From positions 1-24,632 of IMG/VR virus record IMGVR_UViG_3300031669_000225: a stretch of 24,632 bases of DNA; one strand, given 5' to 3'. Origin of the DNA: a virus. The translations under genes and the position numbers were made by a program. The notes under the pieces are model-generated. The model was not told the DNA's origin. It made no database searches and was given only the letters and a program-made list of their open reading frames with translations. Shown piece by piece: positions 8,586 to 15,451 of this stretch (positions are counted from its first letter, which is position 1; every line of letters starts with the position of its first letter).

Positions 8586-9581
8586 TTATCGCCCGTACCC
8601 GCCATGAAACACCCACCCCCCGTCAGGCCGATTCCCCCTCGAAAGCTCGCGGTCGTACCTCGATACCTGAGCAGGCTGCGCATTCAGCGACTTGACGAAA
8701 TCCGCCGCTTCCTGAGCCAGCTTCAACGCAAGCGGTGAAAGCGCTATCCCGTACTCAAGCGAAATGTCGCGCATGAGCAACAATTTTAGACAACGCGCGT
8801 AACCCTGCGGCATGACGAGGACTTGATTCAGCGTCATGTTGTCAAGAATGGTGTCGGTGAAAAGATGGACCGCAGCACCGTTCCCCGGCGTCTGATAGAC
8901 GTTCAGAATCCCGTACGGGAATTGGTTGTTGTACCAAGCCACGATAGGCCACGGCCCGGGCTGGGCCTTGTACAGAATCGAGGTGTATTGCGCTTCGGTC
9001 TGACACACGTCCAGCGTAAAATCAAGCGCGTTGAATCGCGTGAATCCGTGCGTGATGCGCAAAGGCCGCACGATTGGGAAATCGCCGGGAACGGTATAGC
9101 TGAAACTGTCAGCGCCGTTCGACGTTGCGGTGGCATTAGCCGACATAGTGATTGTGGTAGTCCCGATAGCCGTGACCGTGGTATCGGCCGGCAGAAGCCC
9201 TTGCGTGTCGGTCAGGATAGAGCCAGAGCCCACCGCATAGGCAGCAGCGGCGCCCGCCACCAGATTTGATGGAATGTTCGTTACCGCCGTGATGATGTTC
9301 GACGCGCTCGTCAGCGTTCCGGTAAATGCCGACGACCCGAGCAGCGTCATAATCGGATTGCCGACCGTGTACTGATTCTTGCCCGCGGTCCAAGACAGGA
9401 TGTTTTCGCCGGAACCGAACACAAAGTTCTCATCGGTCGAGAGTGAGTCTAGAAGATCGTTGAGCACCTCCAGGCAATCCGCCTCGTCAGGAGCTGCAAT
9501 CGTCTCGCCTGACTGGTATGAATTGATCTTGCGCAGCGCGCCTTTGATTACGTCAAGCGCGGTCGTGGTTCCGATAGTCAT
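8586..9581 (-). CDS. Tail accessory factor / head-tail adaptor, P22 gp4-like
   Basis: The N-terminal helical section (about 7-55, ALDVIKGALRKINSY ... ADCLEVLNDLLDSL) and the C-terminal helical section (about 255-310, QGYARCLKLLLMRDISLEYG ... AADFVKSLNAQ) match the podovirus gp4-type adaptor that extends the portal ring. At 331 residues it is about twice P22 gp4 (166). The extra length is a Thr/Ala/Gly beta segment at about 80-165 (TLTSASNIITAVTNIPSN, TTVTAIGTTTITMSANATA) plus a linker (165-250). The order adaptor then gp10-like then needle slot is exactly that of P22. ATG at 9581, with AGGAAAT just upstream, is the best start. Confidence 0.75.
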   Translation of the reverse strand: MTIGTTTALDVIKGALRKINSYQSGETIAAPDEADCLEVLNDLLDSLSTDENFVFGSGENILSWTAGKNQYTVGNPIMTLLGSSAFTGTLTSASNIITAVTNIPSNLVAGAAAAYAVGSGSILTDTQGLLPADTTVTAIGTTTITMSANATATSNGADSFSYTVPGDFPIVRPLRITHGFTRFNALDFTLDVCQTEAQYTSILYKAQPGPWPIVAWYNNQFPYGILNVYQTPGNGAAVHLFTDTILDNMTLNQVLVMPQGYARCLKLLLMRDISLEYGIALSPLALKLAQEAADFVKSLNAQPAQVSRYDRELSRGNRPDGGWVFHGGYGR

Positions 9582-9590
9582 GGCATTTCC

Positions 9591-9857
9591 TCAAAAATTC
9601 GTCTGCCCGGCGGGATACGCTACCGACATCGGAGGCGACGATACCGTGAGCGATACAGCAGCATTTGCCGCGACAGTAGCGCTTGCCGATGGATTCTGAG
9701 CACTGACGACATAGGGCCTCTCTGAGACATCGGACCAAATCAGCGTTACGGGATCATTCTCGAAATATCCAAGCGGCAGAACACGAACGCCCGCCGTGAC
9801 CATCGAGTCTAGAGCGGCCTCATACTCCAAGCCGAGGACGTTGGGCATTGTTGGCAT
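9591..9857 (-). CDS. PASTA-domain-like small protein
   Basis: This 88-residue protein starts MPTMPNVLGLEYEAALDSM and continues with GVRVLPLG, then YVVSAQNPSASATVAANAAV and SLTVS. PNVLG...A...L...G (strand, helix, strand) followed by V..QNPS.G/A..V......V.L.VS is the classic PASTA layout known from penicillin-binding proteins and Ser/Thr kinases that sense muropeptides. A short Pro-rich tail follows. ATG at 9857 overlaps the upstream stop by one base (TGATG); a GTG at 9860 is a second option. In a virion it could bind glycan or just be a small folded structural domain. Confidence 0.6.
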   Translation of the reverse strand: MPTMPNVLGLEYEAALDSMVTAGVRVLPLGYFENDPVTLIWSDVSERPYVVSAQNPSASATVAANAAVSLTVSSPPMSVAYPAGQTNF

Positions 9858-11227
9858 CACGGCGTTCCGTGAATCGCTTTGAGCAGCGCATTGATATTTG
9901 CCAACTGCCCGGCACTCGGAATGACTGGAAATATGATCCGCTCCTTGACCTGCTTGTTGCCGAACTTCGTCCCTGCGCCATTCGCAAACTCAGTCCATCC
10001 AGCGAGCGCGGTAGCGTTTAGCGTTCCAGTCGCCGCAGTTCCGCCGTTTAGTTGAATAGTTGCAGCACCGGCGGCGCTCTGCCCGATGCTGATAATGTTG
10101 TACGTGTTCAGCGTTGGTGAGATTGAAGCCGTCAGCGTCGTTCCGTCCCACATCTTTACCTGCGGCGTTCCGGTGATCTGCTGCGTTGCGAACGAGTTGG
10201 ACGTTTTACCGTCTGCCATCACATTTGCGGAAGTCCACGAAATATAGTTGGCAACCTCGATTGCAAAATACGGCGCGGGAATCGTTGCCGTCATCTGCAT
10301 GATGTGCGCCACGCCATCCCCGAGCAACTGCGGGGAGCCAACGATCTGCGCCAGGAGCGTTCCGGTATTCGCAAGCGTCCACGTCTCGCCGGTCGTGGAA
10401 GATACTGCCGTTGCGCCGTTCGTCGTGGTCTCGGGCCAGTCTGATGCGGAGAACTGCATCACCGGGCTACCGCCGATGCCGTTGGTCACGGTTACGCTAA
10501 AGAGTTTTCCTGGTACTGTAAGCGTGCCAGTCTGAGACGCCGCGATAAAAATTCCAGTTGTATTGGCGTTTTTCGCTCCGATAGTGGCGACGCTTTGCTG
10601 CGTTCCAAGCGCAGAGTAAGTTACTCCATCTGTAGAAGTGGAGAAATTGACGAGACTGTTTCCTGCGCCGTCGTTCGCGGTGAACGATATTTTCAAATAG
10701 CCGCCGCCCGCTCCGAAACTTAGCGCCACGCTAGATATGAAGCCCCGAACGGTGCTGCCTGTCGGAACGTCGACATAGATCTGTCCCGATGACTTCTGCA
10801 AAACATATATATTGCGCGTTGATTCACTGGTATTGGCGCCATTCAGAAACAAGATTTTGTCGGCGCCTGGCGCGTAGGTGTAGGTATTAAGGTCAAAATG
10901 AAATATTAGATCAAAATCGGCGCTAGGCACACTCGCCGCAGAATAAGCGCTGCTCAGATAATTGCCGTCGACAGCCGGAAACCACGCATACTTCTGCCCG
11001 CTGAACGACAGGATGATCGGCTGTGCGCCTCCTGAAGCGGTGAGGCTGGGGGCGGTGAACTGAGGTAGGTTCGTTACGGCGCTCGCGTTGAGCGTGCCGA
11101 CAGCGTTTCCGGCTAGGTAGTCGGCAATCGCCCCAGCGGAAACCAACTGGCCGGTCAGGATCGAGCGGGGGCTACCAGCTTGGGCCTTGACCCCGCGATA
11201 GACCGCACCGGATGCGGCCTTGAACAT
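9857..11227 (-). CDS. Lectin-like (concanavalin-type) structural protein
   Basis: The 456-residue beta-rich protein has a short N-terminal region (GAVYRGVKAQAGSPRS) and a domain at about 65-245. That domain's pattern (FDLIFHFDLNTYTY ... ILFLNGANTSESTRNIYVLQ ... YLKISFTANDG ... VNFSTSTDGVTYSALG) resembles LamG or concanavalin-like jelly rolls. A second beta domain (about 280-440) carries similar features and ends NKQVKERIIFPVIPSAGQLANINALLKAIHG, typical of laminin/lectin-like phage proteins. No signal peptide is present. It is flanked by other probable virion genes, so a capsid or vertex-attached carbohydrate-binding decoration is plausible. ATG follows the preceding stop with no gap. Confidence 0.55.
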   Translation of the reverse strand: MFKAASGAVYRGVKAQAGSPRSILTGQLVSAGAIADYLAGNAVGTLNASAVTNLPQFTAPSLTASGGAQPIILSFSGQKYAWFPAVDGNYLSSAYSAASVPSADFDLIFHFDLNTYTYAPGADKILFLNGANTSESTRNIYVLQKSSGQIYVDVPTGSTVRGFISSVALSFGAGGGYLKISFTANDGAGNSLVNFSTSTDGVTYSALGTQQSVATIGAKNANTTGIFIAASQTGTLTVPGKLFSVTVTNGIGGSPVMQFSASDWPETTTNGATAVSSTTGETWTLANTGTLLAQIVGSPQLLGDGVAHIMQMTATIPAPYFAIEVANYISWTSANVMADGKTSNSFATQQITGTPQVKMWDGTTLTASISPTLNTYNIISIGQSAAGAATIQLNGGTAATGTLNATALAGWTEFANGAGTKFGNKQVKERIIFPVIPSAGQLANINALLKAIHGTP

Positions 11228-11563
11228 TTACGACCCCTCGCCTGCCTGAACCTTGATGACCGCCGTAACGCCCGAGCCGGGCGTGATGCCGGTAATGTAG
11301 TAGCCAGACGGAATAGCGACGATGACCTGACTACGGGCGAGCAGGTAGTAACAGGCGTGAGATAGATTGGCCACGGCGGCATTTAGCTTTGCCGCGGCGT
11401 CGGTCACACCCCAACCGACTACGCAGTCGTTCGCCACATCCGTATTCGTCAGGCAGACCTGCTGGTCGACGGTATTGTTCTTCGAAATCGCCTGCACCGA
11501 GGTCGGAACAGAATTGGCACCGGTAAAACTGAGGAGCGGCCCTGTAGGCCGGAACGGGGTCAT
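11228..11563 (-). CDS. Small structural-type protein, function unknown
   Basis: This 111-residue protein begins MTPFRPTGPLLSFTGANSVP and has the strands SVQAISKNNTVDQQVCLTNT and IPSGYYITGITPGSGVTAVIKVQAG. The small-residue-rich beta pattern and one Cys pair (Cys37, Cys47) recall small head decoration or head-tail proteins. It begins one base inside the previous gene (TAATG) and abuts the next, so it is co-translated with its neighbours. No family could be named. Confidence 0.5.
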   Translation of the reverse strand: MTPFRPTGPLLSFTGANSVPTSVQAISKNNTVDQQVCLTNTDVANDCVVGWGVTDAAAKLNAAVANLSHACYYLLARSQVIVAIPSGYYITGITPGSGVTAVIKVQAGEGS

Positions 11564-11982
11564 TATGCCGTCCGGGTAAAGGCGTAGGCGGTCGGGCTCG
11601 AAAACATGAGCGTGAAGCGTGCGAGGCCGGTAGCGCCGCTTGCCACGGTGAGCTGCCCGAAACTGGCCGCGGTCGTGGTGGCGGCATCGCTCAAAATGCC
11701 GTTCGTTGCGACGGCCATCGTCACGGTATTGGCTCCAGCCGTGTTGTCCACGTACAGATCAAACATGGTTCCTTTCTGCGCGCCAAGGTATGCTCCGAGC
11801 AACGTCCCGGTCGGCAGCGTGATCGTAGTCGCCGCGGCAGACGTGGAGGTGATGTAGCCGGTACCGACCTGTTGAGGCGATGCGGTAGCCGTTGCGTTGA
11901 TCGCGGAAGCCTTATAGGTCACAGCCAGGTTTTGAAACATCGGATCGAGAAATGCGACACCGGATGCTTTTTGATTGAACAT
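11563..11982 (-). CDS. Putative capsid-associated protein, function unknown
   Basis: With the ATG at 11982 (AGGAAACCATC just upstream, a good ribosome site) the product is 139 residues: MFNQKASGVAFLDPMFQNLAV, then Ala/Thr/Gly-rich strands (SAAATTITLPTGTLLGAYLG, FDLYVDNTAGANTVTMAV) ending FTLMFSSPTAYAFTRTA. Such short Thr-rich beta proteins often bind the outside of capsids. A longer reading to 12111 would overlap the glycosyltransferase by more than 100 bases and has no ribosome site, so I reject it. Its gene ends sharing one base with the next start (TAATG). Confidence 0.6.
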   Translation of the reverse strand: MFNQKASGVAFLDPMFQNLAVTYKASAINATATASPQQVGTGYITSTSAAATTITLPTGTLLGAYLGAQKGTMFDLYVDNTAGANTVTMAVATNGILSDAATTTAASFGQLTVASGATGLARFTLMFSSPTAYAFTRTA

Positions 11983-11993
11983 GATGGTTTCCT

Positions 11994-12680
11994 TTAGGCT
12001 GCGCGGATAGACAAATCGCCGCCCGGTTGACGCCGCATGAAATTGTGAAAATTGCCGCGATACTCTTTGTCTTTGGCGTGATGGTTCAGGCTCAGGTCGG
12101 GCACTATCCATATTTCCTCGCCCATTTCACGCCACCGGCGGCTGAACGAATAATCCTCGCCGTACCAGACGCCTTTGTAGGCGCCGTGATTGAACAGGTC
12201 CACGGAGTACCTGTCCGGGTCTCCGTAAAGCAATTCAGGGTATGCGCGCATGAACTTCTGAATAGCTGCCTTCGTGACCTTCAGGAATCCGGCTGGAACC
12301 TTATCGGCGCGAATCGACCCATCCGACCGGCAAACGGGAATGTTGTTTCCATCGGAAACAATCGTCCCCATGTACTTTTCTTCGTCCGTCTTGAAACGAT
12401 ATATTCCGGCCACTACATCGCCCTCGGTTGAAAGCAGCTTCAGCATGTCCTCCGGGCGCCACGACAAATCGTAGTCAAGATAGACAATGACATCTGCGCC
12501 GGCATCCAAAGCCTTGCGCGTCATAGTCGCCCTTGCGTGCGAAATATACGGGCACCCTATTTCCTGAACATACGCTTCCGTCCAACCCTGCGCCGTAATC
12601 AAGGGGATGGATTTCTCCAAAGCCTCGATATACGGCGCGGTCGGGCCAGCCAGTGAAGGCGTGGCGAAAACTACTTTCAA
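11994..12680 (-). CDS. GT-A-type glycosyltransferase in the virion cluster
   Basis: The 228-residue protein begins MKVVFATPSLAGPT and has a Rossmann-like first half. ALDAGADVIVYLDYDLSW (about 58-73) carries the DxD-type acidic motif expected to hold the metal and sugar nucleotide. A later GEDYSFSRRWREMGEEIWIVP (about 173-193) corresponds to the acceptor-side/catalytic region (ED-F-R), followed by HH. It resembles family-2-type phage glycosyltransferases. The start is TTG at 12680, directly after the stop of the previous gene, with GGAAAGG upstream. It may glycosylate a capsid or tail protein; modification of host surface is the alternative. The donor sugar cannot be told from sequence. Confidence 0.7.
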   Translation of the reverse strand: MKVVFATPSLAGPTAPYIEALEKSIPLITAQGWTEAYVQEIGCPYISHARATMTRKALDAGADVIVYLDYDLSWRPEDMLKLLSTEGDVVAGIYRFKTDEEKYMGTIVSDGNNIPVCRSDGSIRADKVPAGFLKVTKAAIQKFMRAYPELLYGDPDRYSVDLFNHGAYKGVWYGEDYSFSRRWREMGEEIWIVPDLSLNHHAKDKEYRGNFHNFMRRQPGGDLSIRAA

Positions 12681-12971
12681 TTACGCCGAACCTTTCCAGA
12701 GGCCCAGAGCGGTCAGCGTGTTCATCACCTCGATCAACGCGGCTTTCGTTGCCGTGTCGAGCGCGGTAGATGACGCCGTACCGACTAAGGAAGTGGCCTG
12801 CGCAGCAAGCGAACGCTGAGCGATCGGCGTGGCTCCGTAGAACGCATTCAGCGCCGTAGCGGATGCCCCGAATTGGTTCGGCCCACCTTGGTTCAGGTAA
12901 GGGGCCGGAAGCGTAACGGCGTTCGGGCCCGGGTTCGAACCATCGACGTTTGTGGTAGCGGGAAAAGTCAT
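12681..12971 (-). CDS. Small phage protein downstream of coat, function unknown
   Basis: This 96-residue protein has a Pro/Asn/Gly-rich N-terminus (GSNPGPNAVTLPAPYLNQGG), a middle with FYGATPIAQRS and a helical C-terminus ALIEVMNTLTALGLWKGS. The C-terminal pattern of helix then GLW-G is frequent in short virion proteins located after coat genes of this phage type. ATG at 12971 follows the coat stop by 11 bases. It could be a decoration or head-completion protein, but nothing in the sequence decides this. Confidence 0.5.
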   Translation of the reverse strand: MTFPATTNVDGSNPGPNAVTLPAPYLNQGGPNQFGASATALNAFYGATPIAQRSLAAQATSLVGTASSTALDTATKAALIEVMNTLTALGLWKGSA

Positions 12972-12982
12972 GTCATTGCTCC

Positions 12983-14347
12983 TTAGCCCGAAACCCGCAC
13001 GCCGAGCGAGCGATACAGGCTACTAAACCCATACGCCACGTCCATCCGTGTCGGTTCCGCGTCGTTGTTGATGGTGTACTGCGTGGCGACCCGAATCGAA
13101 AGCCCCAAATCTTCGTCGTAAGCCCTGGAGGCTTCGACGGCCGTCCGCGGGAGCGGCAGGTCGACAAAAGCCAGCGCGAAGGCGTCACGATGGAAATACA
13201 GGTTCTCGGTCGAGGACGTTGCCAGAGCAGCGCCGCCGTTCAGCGTGACCGCGGGAGTGCCGGTCCAAGCTGTACCCGTTGCTACGTTCTGGAACTGGCC
13301 GCCAGTGATCGCGCATTCCGCAACTGTCACAGACAGCGTTCCGTCCGATTTGGCGGTGTAAAGCCCGGTCGTGGCGTTGAACGTGCCGTTGGTCGGGGTG
13401 CCAGCCGCAAACGCAGGGCCACCAGGCGCGGCGGCACCGGACATCTGCGAGTAGCCGGCCGGCGGAAGCACCACGAACTGCTTGAGGCTGTTGCCGTAAC
13501 GGCTGCGGTTCTGCGGGTTGACCGGATAGAGGCCGGCAACTTGCATCGTATCGCCAACGTAGCAGGCTGCCGAACTGTTGGTCAGGCCGGACAGCTCGAA
13601 CACGCCGGTCTGCGCCCAGCCAGAGGTCAGGATCGCCGTTCCGCCAGTTCCCGAGGTCAGTCCCACGAGCACCGGGGTTCCCAACAGGGAGCCAGTCGAA
13701 TAGCTGGCGATGTTCGGGTCCTCGAACCAGTCCGCGCCGGCCGTCTTTGCCGCAACCATGCCGGTCTCGTACAGCTTGGAAATGTCGGCCTGGGGATTGA
13801 ACAGACCTTTCAGGCTGTCGGCCATGCTCGAGCTTGCCAGCGGGTGAAGCACCGCCGAGGGCATCGATCCCTTCGGCATGCCCTCAGAGATCAGCAGGGC
13901 GCGTGCATCGCTGAAGTTCTTGTACGACGTCGGAGGCGTGCCGGGCGTCCCGATGCGGTTCGCCGTGTTCTGCATGGCGAAATAAGCTCCGTCCGAGTCG
14001 ATCCGATTCCCCACAGCCATACAAGCCGGCTGAATGAAGCGGGACTCGAATTCGTCGATGTCCAGCAGCATGTTGATCGTGTTGAACTGGATGTCAACGT
14101 GATACTGATACAGGATCGAGACCGGAACGTAGTTCTCCGTGCTCGACTCGACGTTGAGCGCGGGACCAAACGTACCCAGGTAGCGCGGGGGCAGCCTGAC
14201 GTTACAAGTGGCGCCGATTTTGCGGCCTTTCTGGCCGAATTCGCGATCATATTGTCTATTGAACTTGTCGGTAACGACGCATGTGTTCGCCAATACAGGC
14301 AGAGCCCGATTGGTGATCATGCTGATTGTAAGCAGCTGGTTGCTAAT
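12983..14347 (-). CDS. Major capsid (coat) protein, P22-type, with apparent ATT start
   Basis: The 454-residue product is a P22-like coat: N-terminal LLTISMITNRALPVLANT, then KFNRQYDREFGQKGRKIGAT, LPPRYLGTFGPAL and a C-terminal YTINNDAEPTRMDVAYGFSSL. P22 coat is 430 residues. A Gly/Ala-rich insert at about 290-380 is probably a surface domain. The first ATG (14320) would drop nine residues and has no ribosome site. In frame at 14347 is ATT, 5 bases after AAGGAG, with an in-frame TAA at 14359. Starting there gives (M)SNQLLTISMIT, matching the MANxLLTISMIT start I recall for related coats. I therefore call ATT as initiator; a mutated ATG or a base-call error are alternatives. P22-type coat forms the icosahedral shell and needs GroEL/ES to fold. 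Confidence 0.88.
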   Translation of the reverse strand: MSNQLLTISMITNRALPVLANTCVVTDKFNRQYDREFGQKGRKIGATCNVRLPPRYLGTFGPALNVESSTENYVPVSILYQYHVDIQFNTINMLLDIDEFESRFIQPACMAVGNRIDSDGAYFAMQNTANRIGTPGTPPTSYKNFSDARALLISEGMPKGSMPSAVLHPLASSSMADSLKGLFNPQADISKLYETGMVAAKTAGADWFEDPNIASYSTGSLLGTPVLVGLTSGTGGTAILTSGWAQTGVFELSGLTNSSAACYVGDTMQVAGLYPVNPQNRSRYGNSLKQFVVLPPAGYSQMSGAAAPGGPAFAAGTPTNGTFNATTGLYTAKSDGTLSVTVAECAITGGQFQNVATGTAWTGTPAVTLNGGAALATSSTENLYFHRDAFALAFVDLPLPRTAVEASRAYDEDLGLSIRVATQYTINNDAEPTRMDVAYGFSSLYRSLGVRVSG

Positions 14348-14385
14348 GATATCTCCTTAAGGGCTTATCGCCTTCGGCGTGCCTT

Positions 14386-14413
14386 CGATGCAGGGAAACG
14401 AAATTCCGCATCG
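14386..14413 (-). promoter_or_regulatory. Hairpin in the scaffold-coat intergenic leader
   Basis: The 78-base gap between scaffold and coat folds as CGATGC paired with GCATCG, interrupted by a two-base bulge, then GGAA/TTCC with a six-base loop. A second small hairpin (CGCC-GAA-GGCG, 14369-14379) lies nearer the coat ribosome site AAGGAG (14353-14358). There is no T-run, so it is not a Rho-independent terminator. It may stabilise coat mRNA or mark a processing point. Confidence 0.4.
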
Positions 14414-14425
14414 GCTCGGAGATAT

Positions 14426-15451
14426 TTAGTGTCGCTTCCTCATCGCGAGGTTCGCATTGTTGCGCTTCTGCCAGTCAGAGATCGTTTCCCGGATATTCAT
14501 GTCGACCGGGTCTTTCTCGACTGTTGCGCCAGTAGTGCTAAGCGGCTGTATCACCGGGGCCGTAGTGCGGGCCTTGCTCGGGGTAATCCCCGTCGTTTCG
14601 CTGGCCTTGCTGGCCTCAGTGACTGCCTGCGGCTTTGCGCCGCCGTTTGATTTCTCTTTCGAGAATGGCTGAAGCGTACTCTCAATTTTCCCGATTTGCA
14701 CTAATTGCAAGGCCGGTTTGAGCTTGGCGAGTGATACCACCAGTTCGGGATGCTTCGCCAGATGGTAGCCCAACTCGGCCAACATTTCCGATTCCTGCAT
14801 GTAACCTGCGACTGCTGGCGGGATCTCCTGATCCGATGCGCTGGTCACATCCACGAAGTCAGGAACGAGCTTGATGGCGTCCGCGATCCGCTGCTTGGCT
14901 GCCGCTTCCATTTCAGCGAAGGCGCGTTCCTGGGCTTGTTTGGCCTGCTCTGCGGCGTGCTTGGCAAGGGCCTGTCCAACCTTCCAGTCGGTCAGGGCTT
15001 CGACGTACTCGGTCTCGGTCCCAAAGTTCTGGCGGTCTGGCTTGGCGGTTTCTTCCGCTTTGGCCTCGACCTGCTTTCCTTTCGCTGCATCCAAAGCCGC
15101 CTGCAGCTGGTCAGCCCGTTGCTCGGCCAGCTTGCGCTCGCTGTACTGCGCCGCGGCGAATTCCTCGGCCTCTTTCATTTCCCGGTGCTTCTTGCCGATG
15201 GCCTTCAGCATCTTGGCCGACAGTTCTTTCTTCTGATTGGCGGTCAGCCCATCCTCGCCCTCTACGTCGTCCGGGTGTTCTTCGGCCTTGTTATCCGGCT
15301 TCGCTTCACCCGGAATAGCGCCATCGCCGCTCGCAGCAGCCGCGCCTTTATCCTCGCCATTGCCTTTTGTTTTCGGCTGCTCAACGGTTTCCCCGCGCGC
15401 GTCGGCCAACACTGCCTCTTTGTCGCTACTGTCCAGCACTACTATTGCCAT
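14426..15451 (-). CDS. Scaffolding protein
   Basis: The 341-residue product is acidic at the start (about 1-85, many Glu/Asp/Lys), then a strongly helical charged region (about 88-170: ELSAKMLKAIGKKHREMKEA ... AQYSERKLAEQRADQLQAAL) and another helix at 170-215. A basic C-terminal tail is present (about 315-341, SDWQKRNNANLAMRKRH). Long helices and a basic C-terminal coat-binding tail are hallmarks of P22 gp8-type scaffolds (303 residues). It sits between portal and coat as in P22 and should direct procapsid assembly and then leave. ATG at 15451 is preceded by GGAGGCAGAGA; a longer reading to 15481 has no such site. It overlaps the portal gene's end by 26 bases. Confidence 0.8.
   Translation of the reverse strand: MAIVVLDSSDKEAVLADARGETVEQPKTKGNGEDKGAAAASGDGAIPGEAKPDNKAEEHPDDVEGEDGLTANQKKELSAKMLKAIGKKHREMKEAEEFAAAQYSERKLAEQRADQLQAALDAAKGKQVEAKAEETAKPDRQNFGTETEYVEALTDWKVGQALAKHAAEQAKQAQERAFAEMEAAAKQRIADAIKLVPDFVDVTSASDQEIPPAVAGYMQESEMLAELGYHLAKHPELVVSLAKLKPALQLVQIGKIESTLQPFSKEKSNGGAKPQAVTEASKASETTGITPSKARTTAPVIQPLSTTGATVEKDPVDMNIRETISDWQKRNNANLAMRKRH

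Noticed and set aside
13190-14650. Long plus-strand open frame opposite the coat gene
   Set aside because: It is antisense to clear coat sequence; its Arg-rich, low-complexity product is typical of a GC-rich shadow frame.
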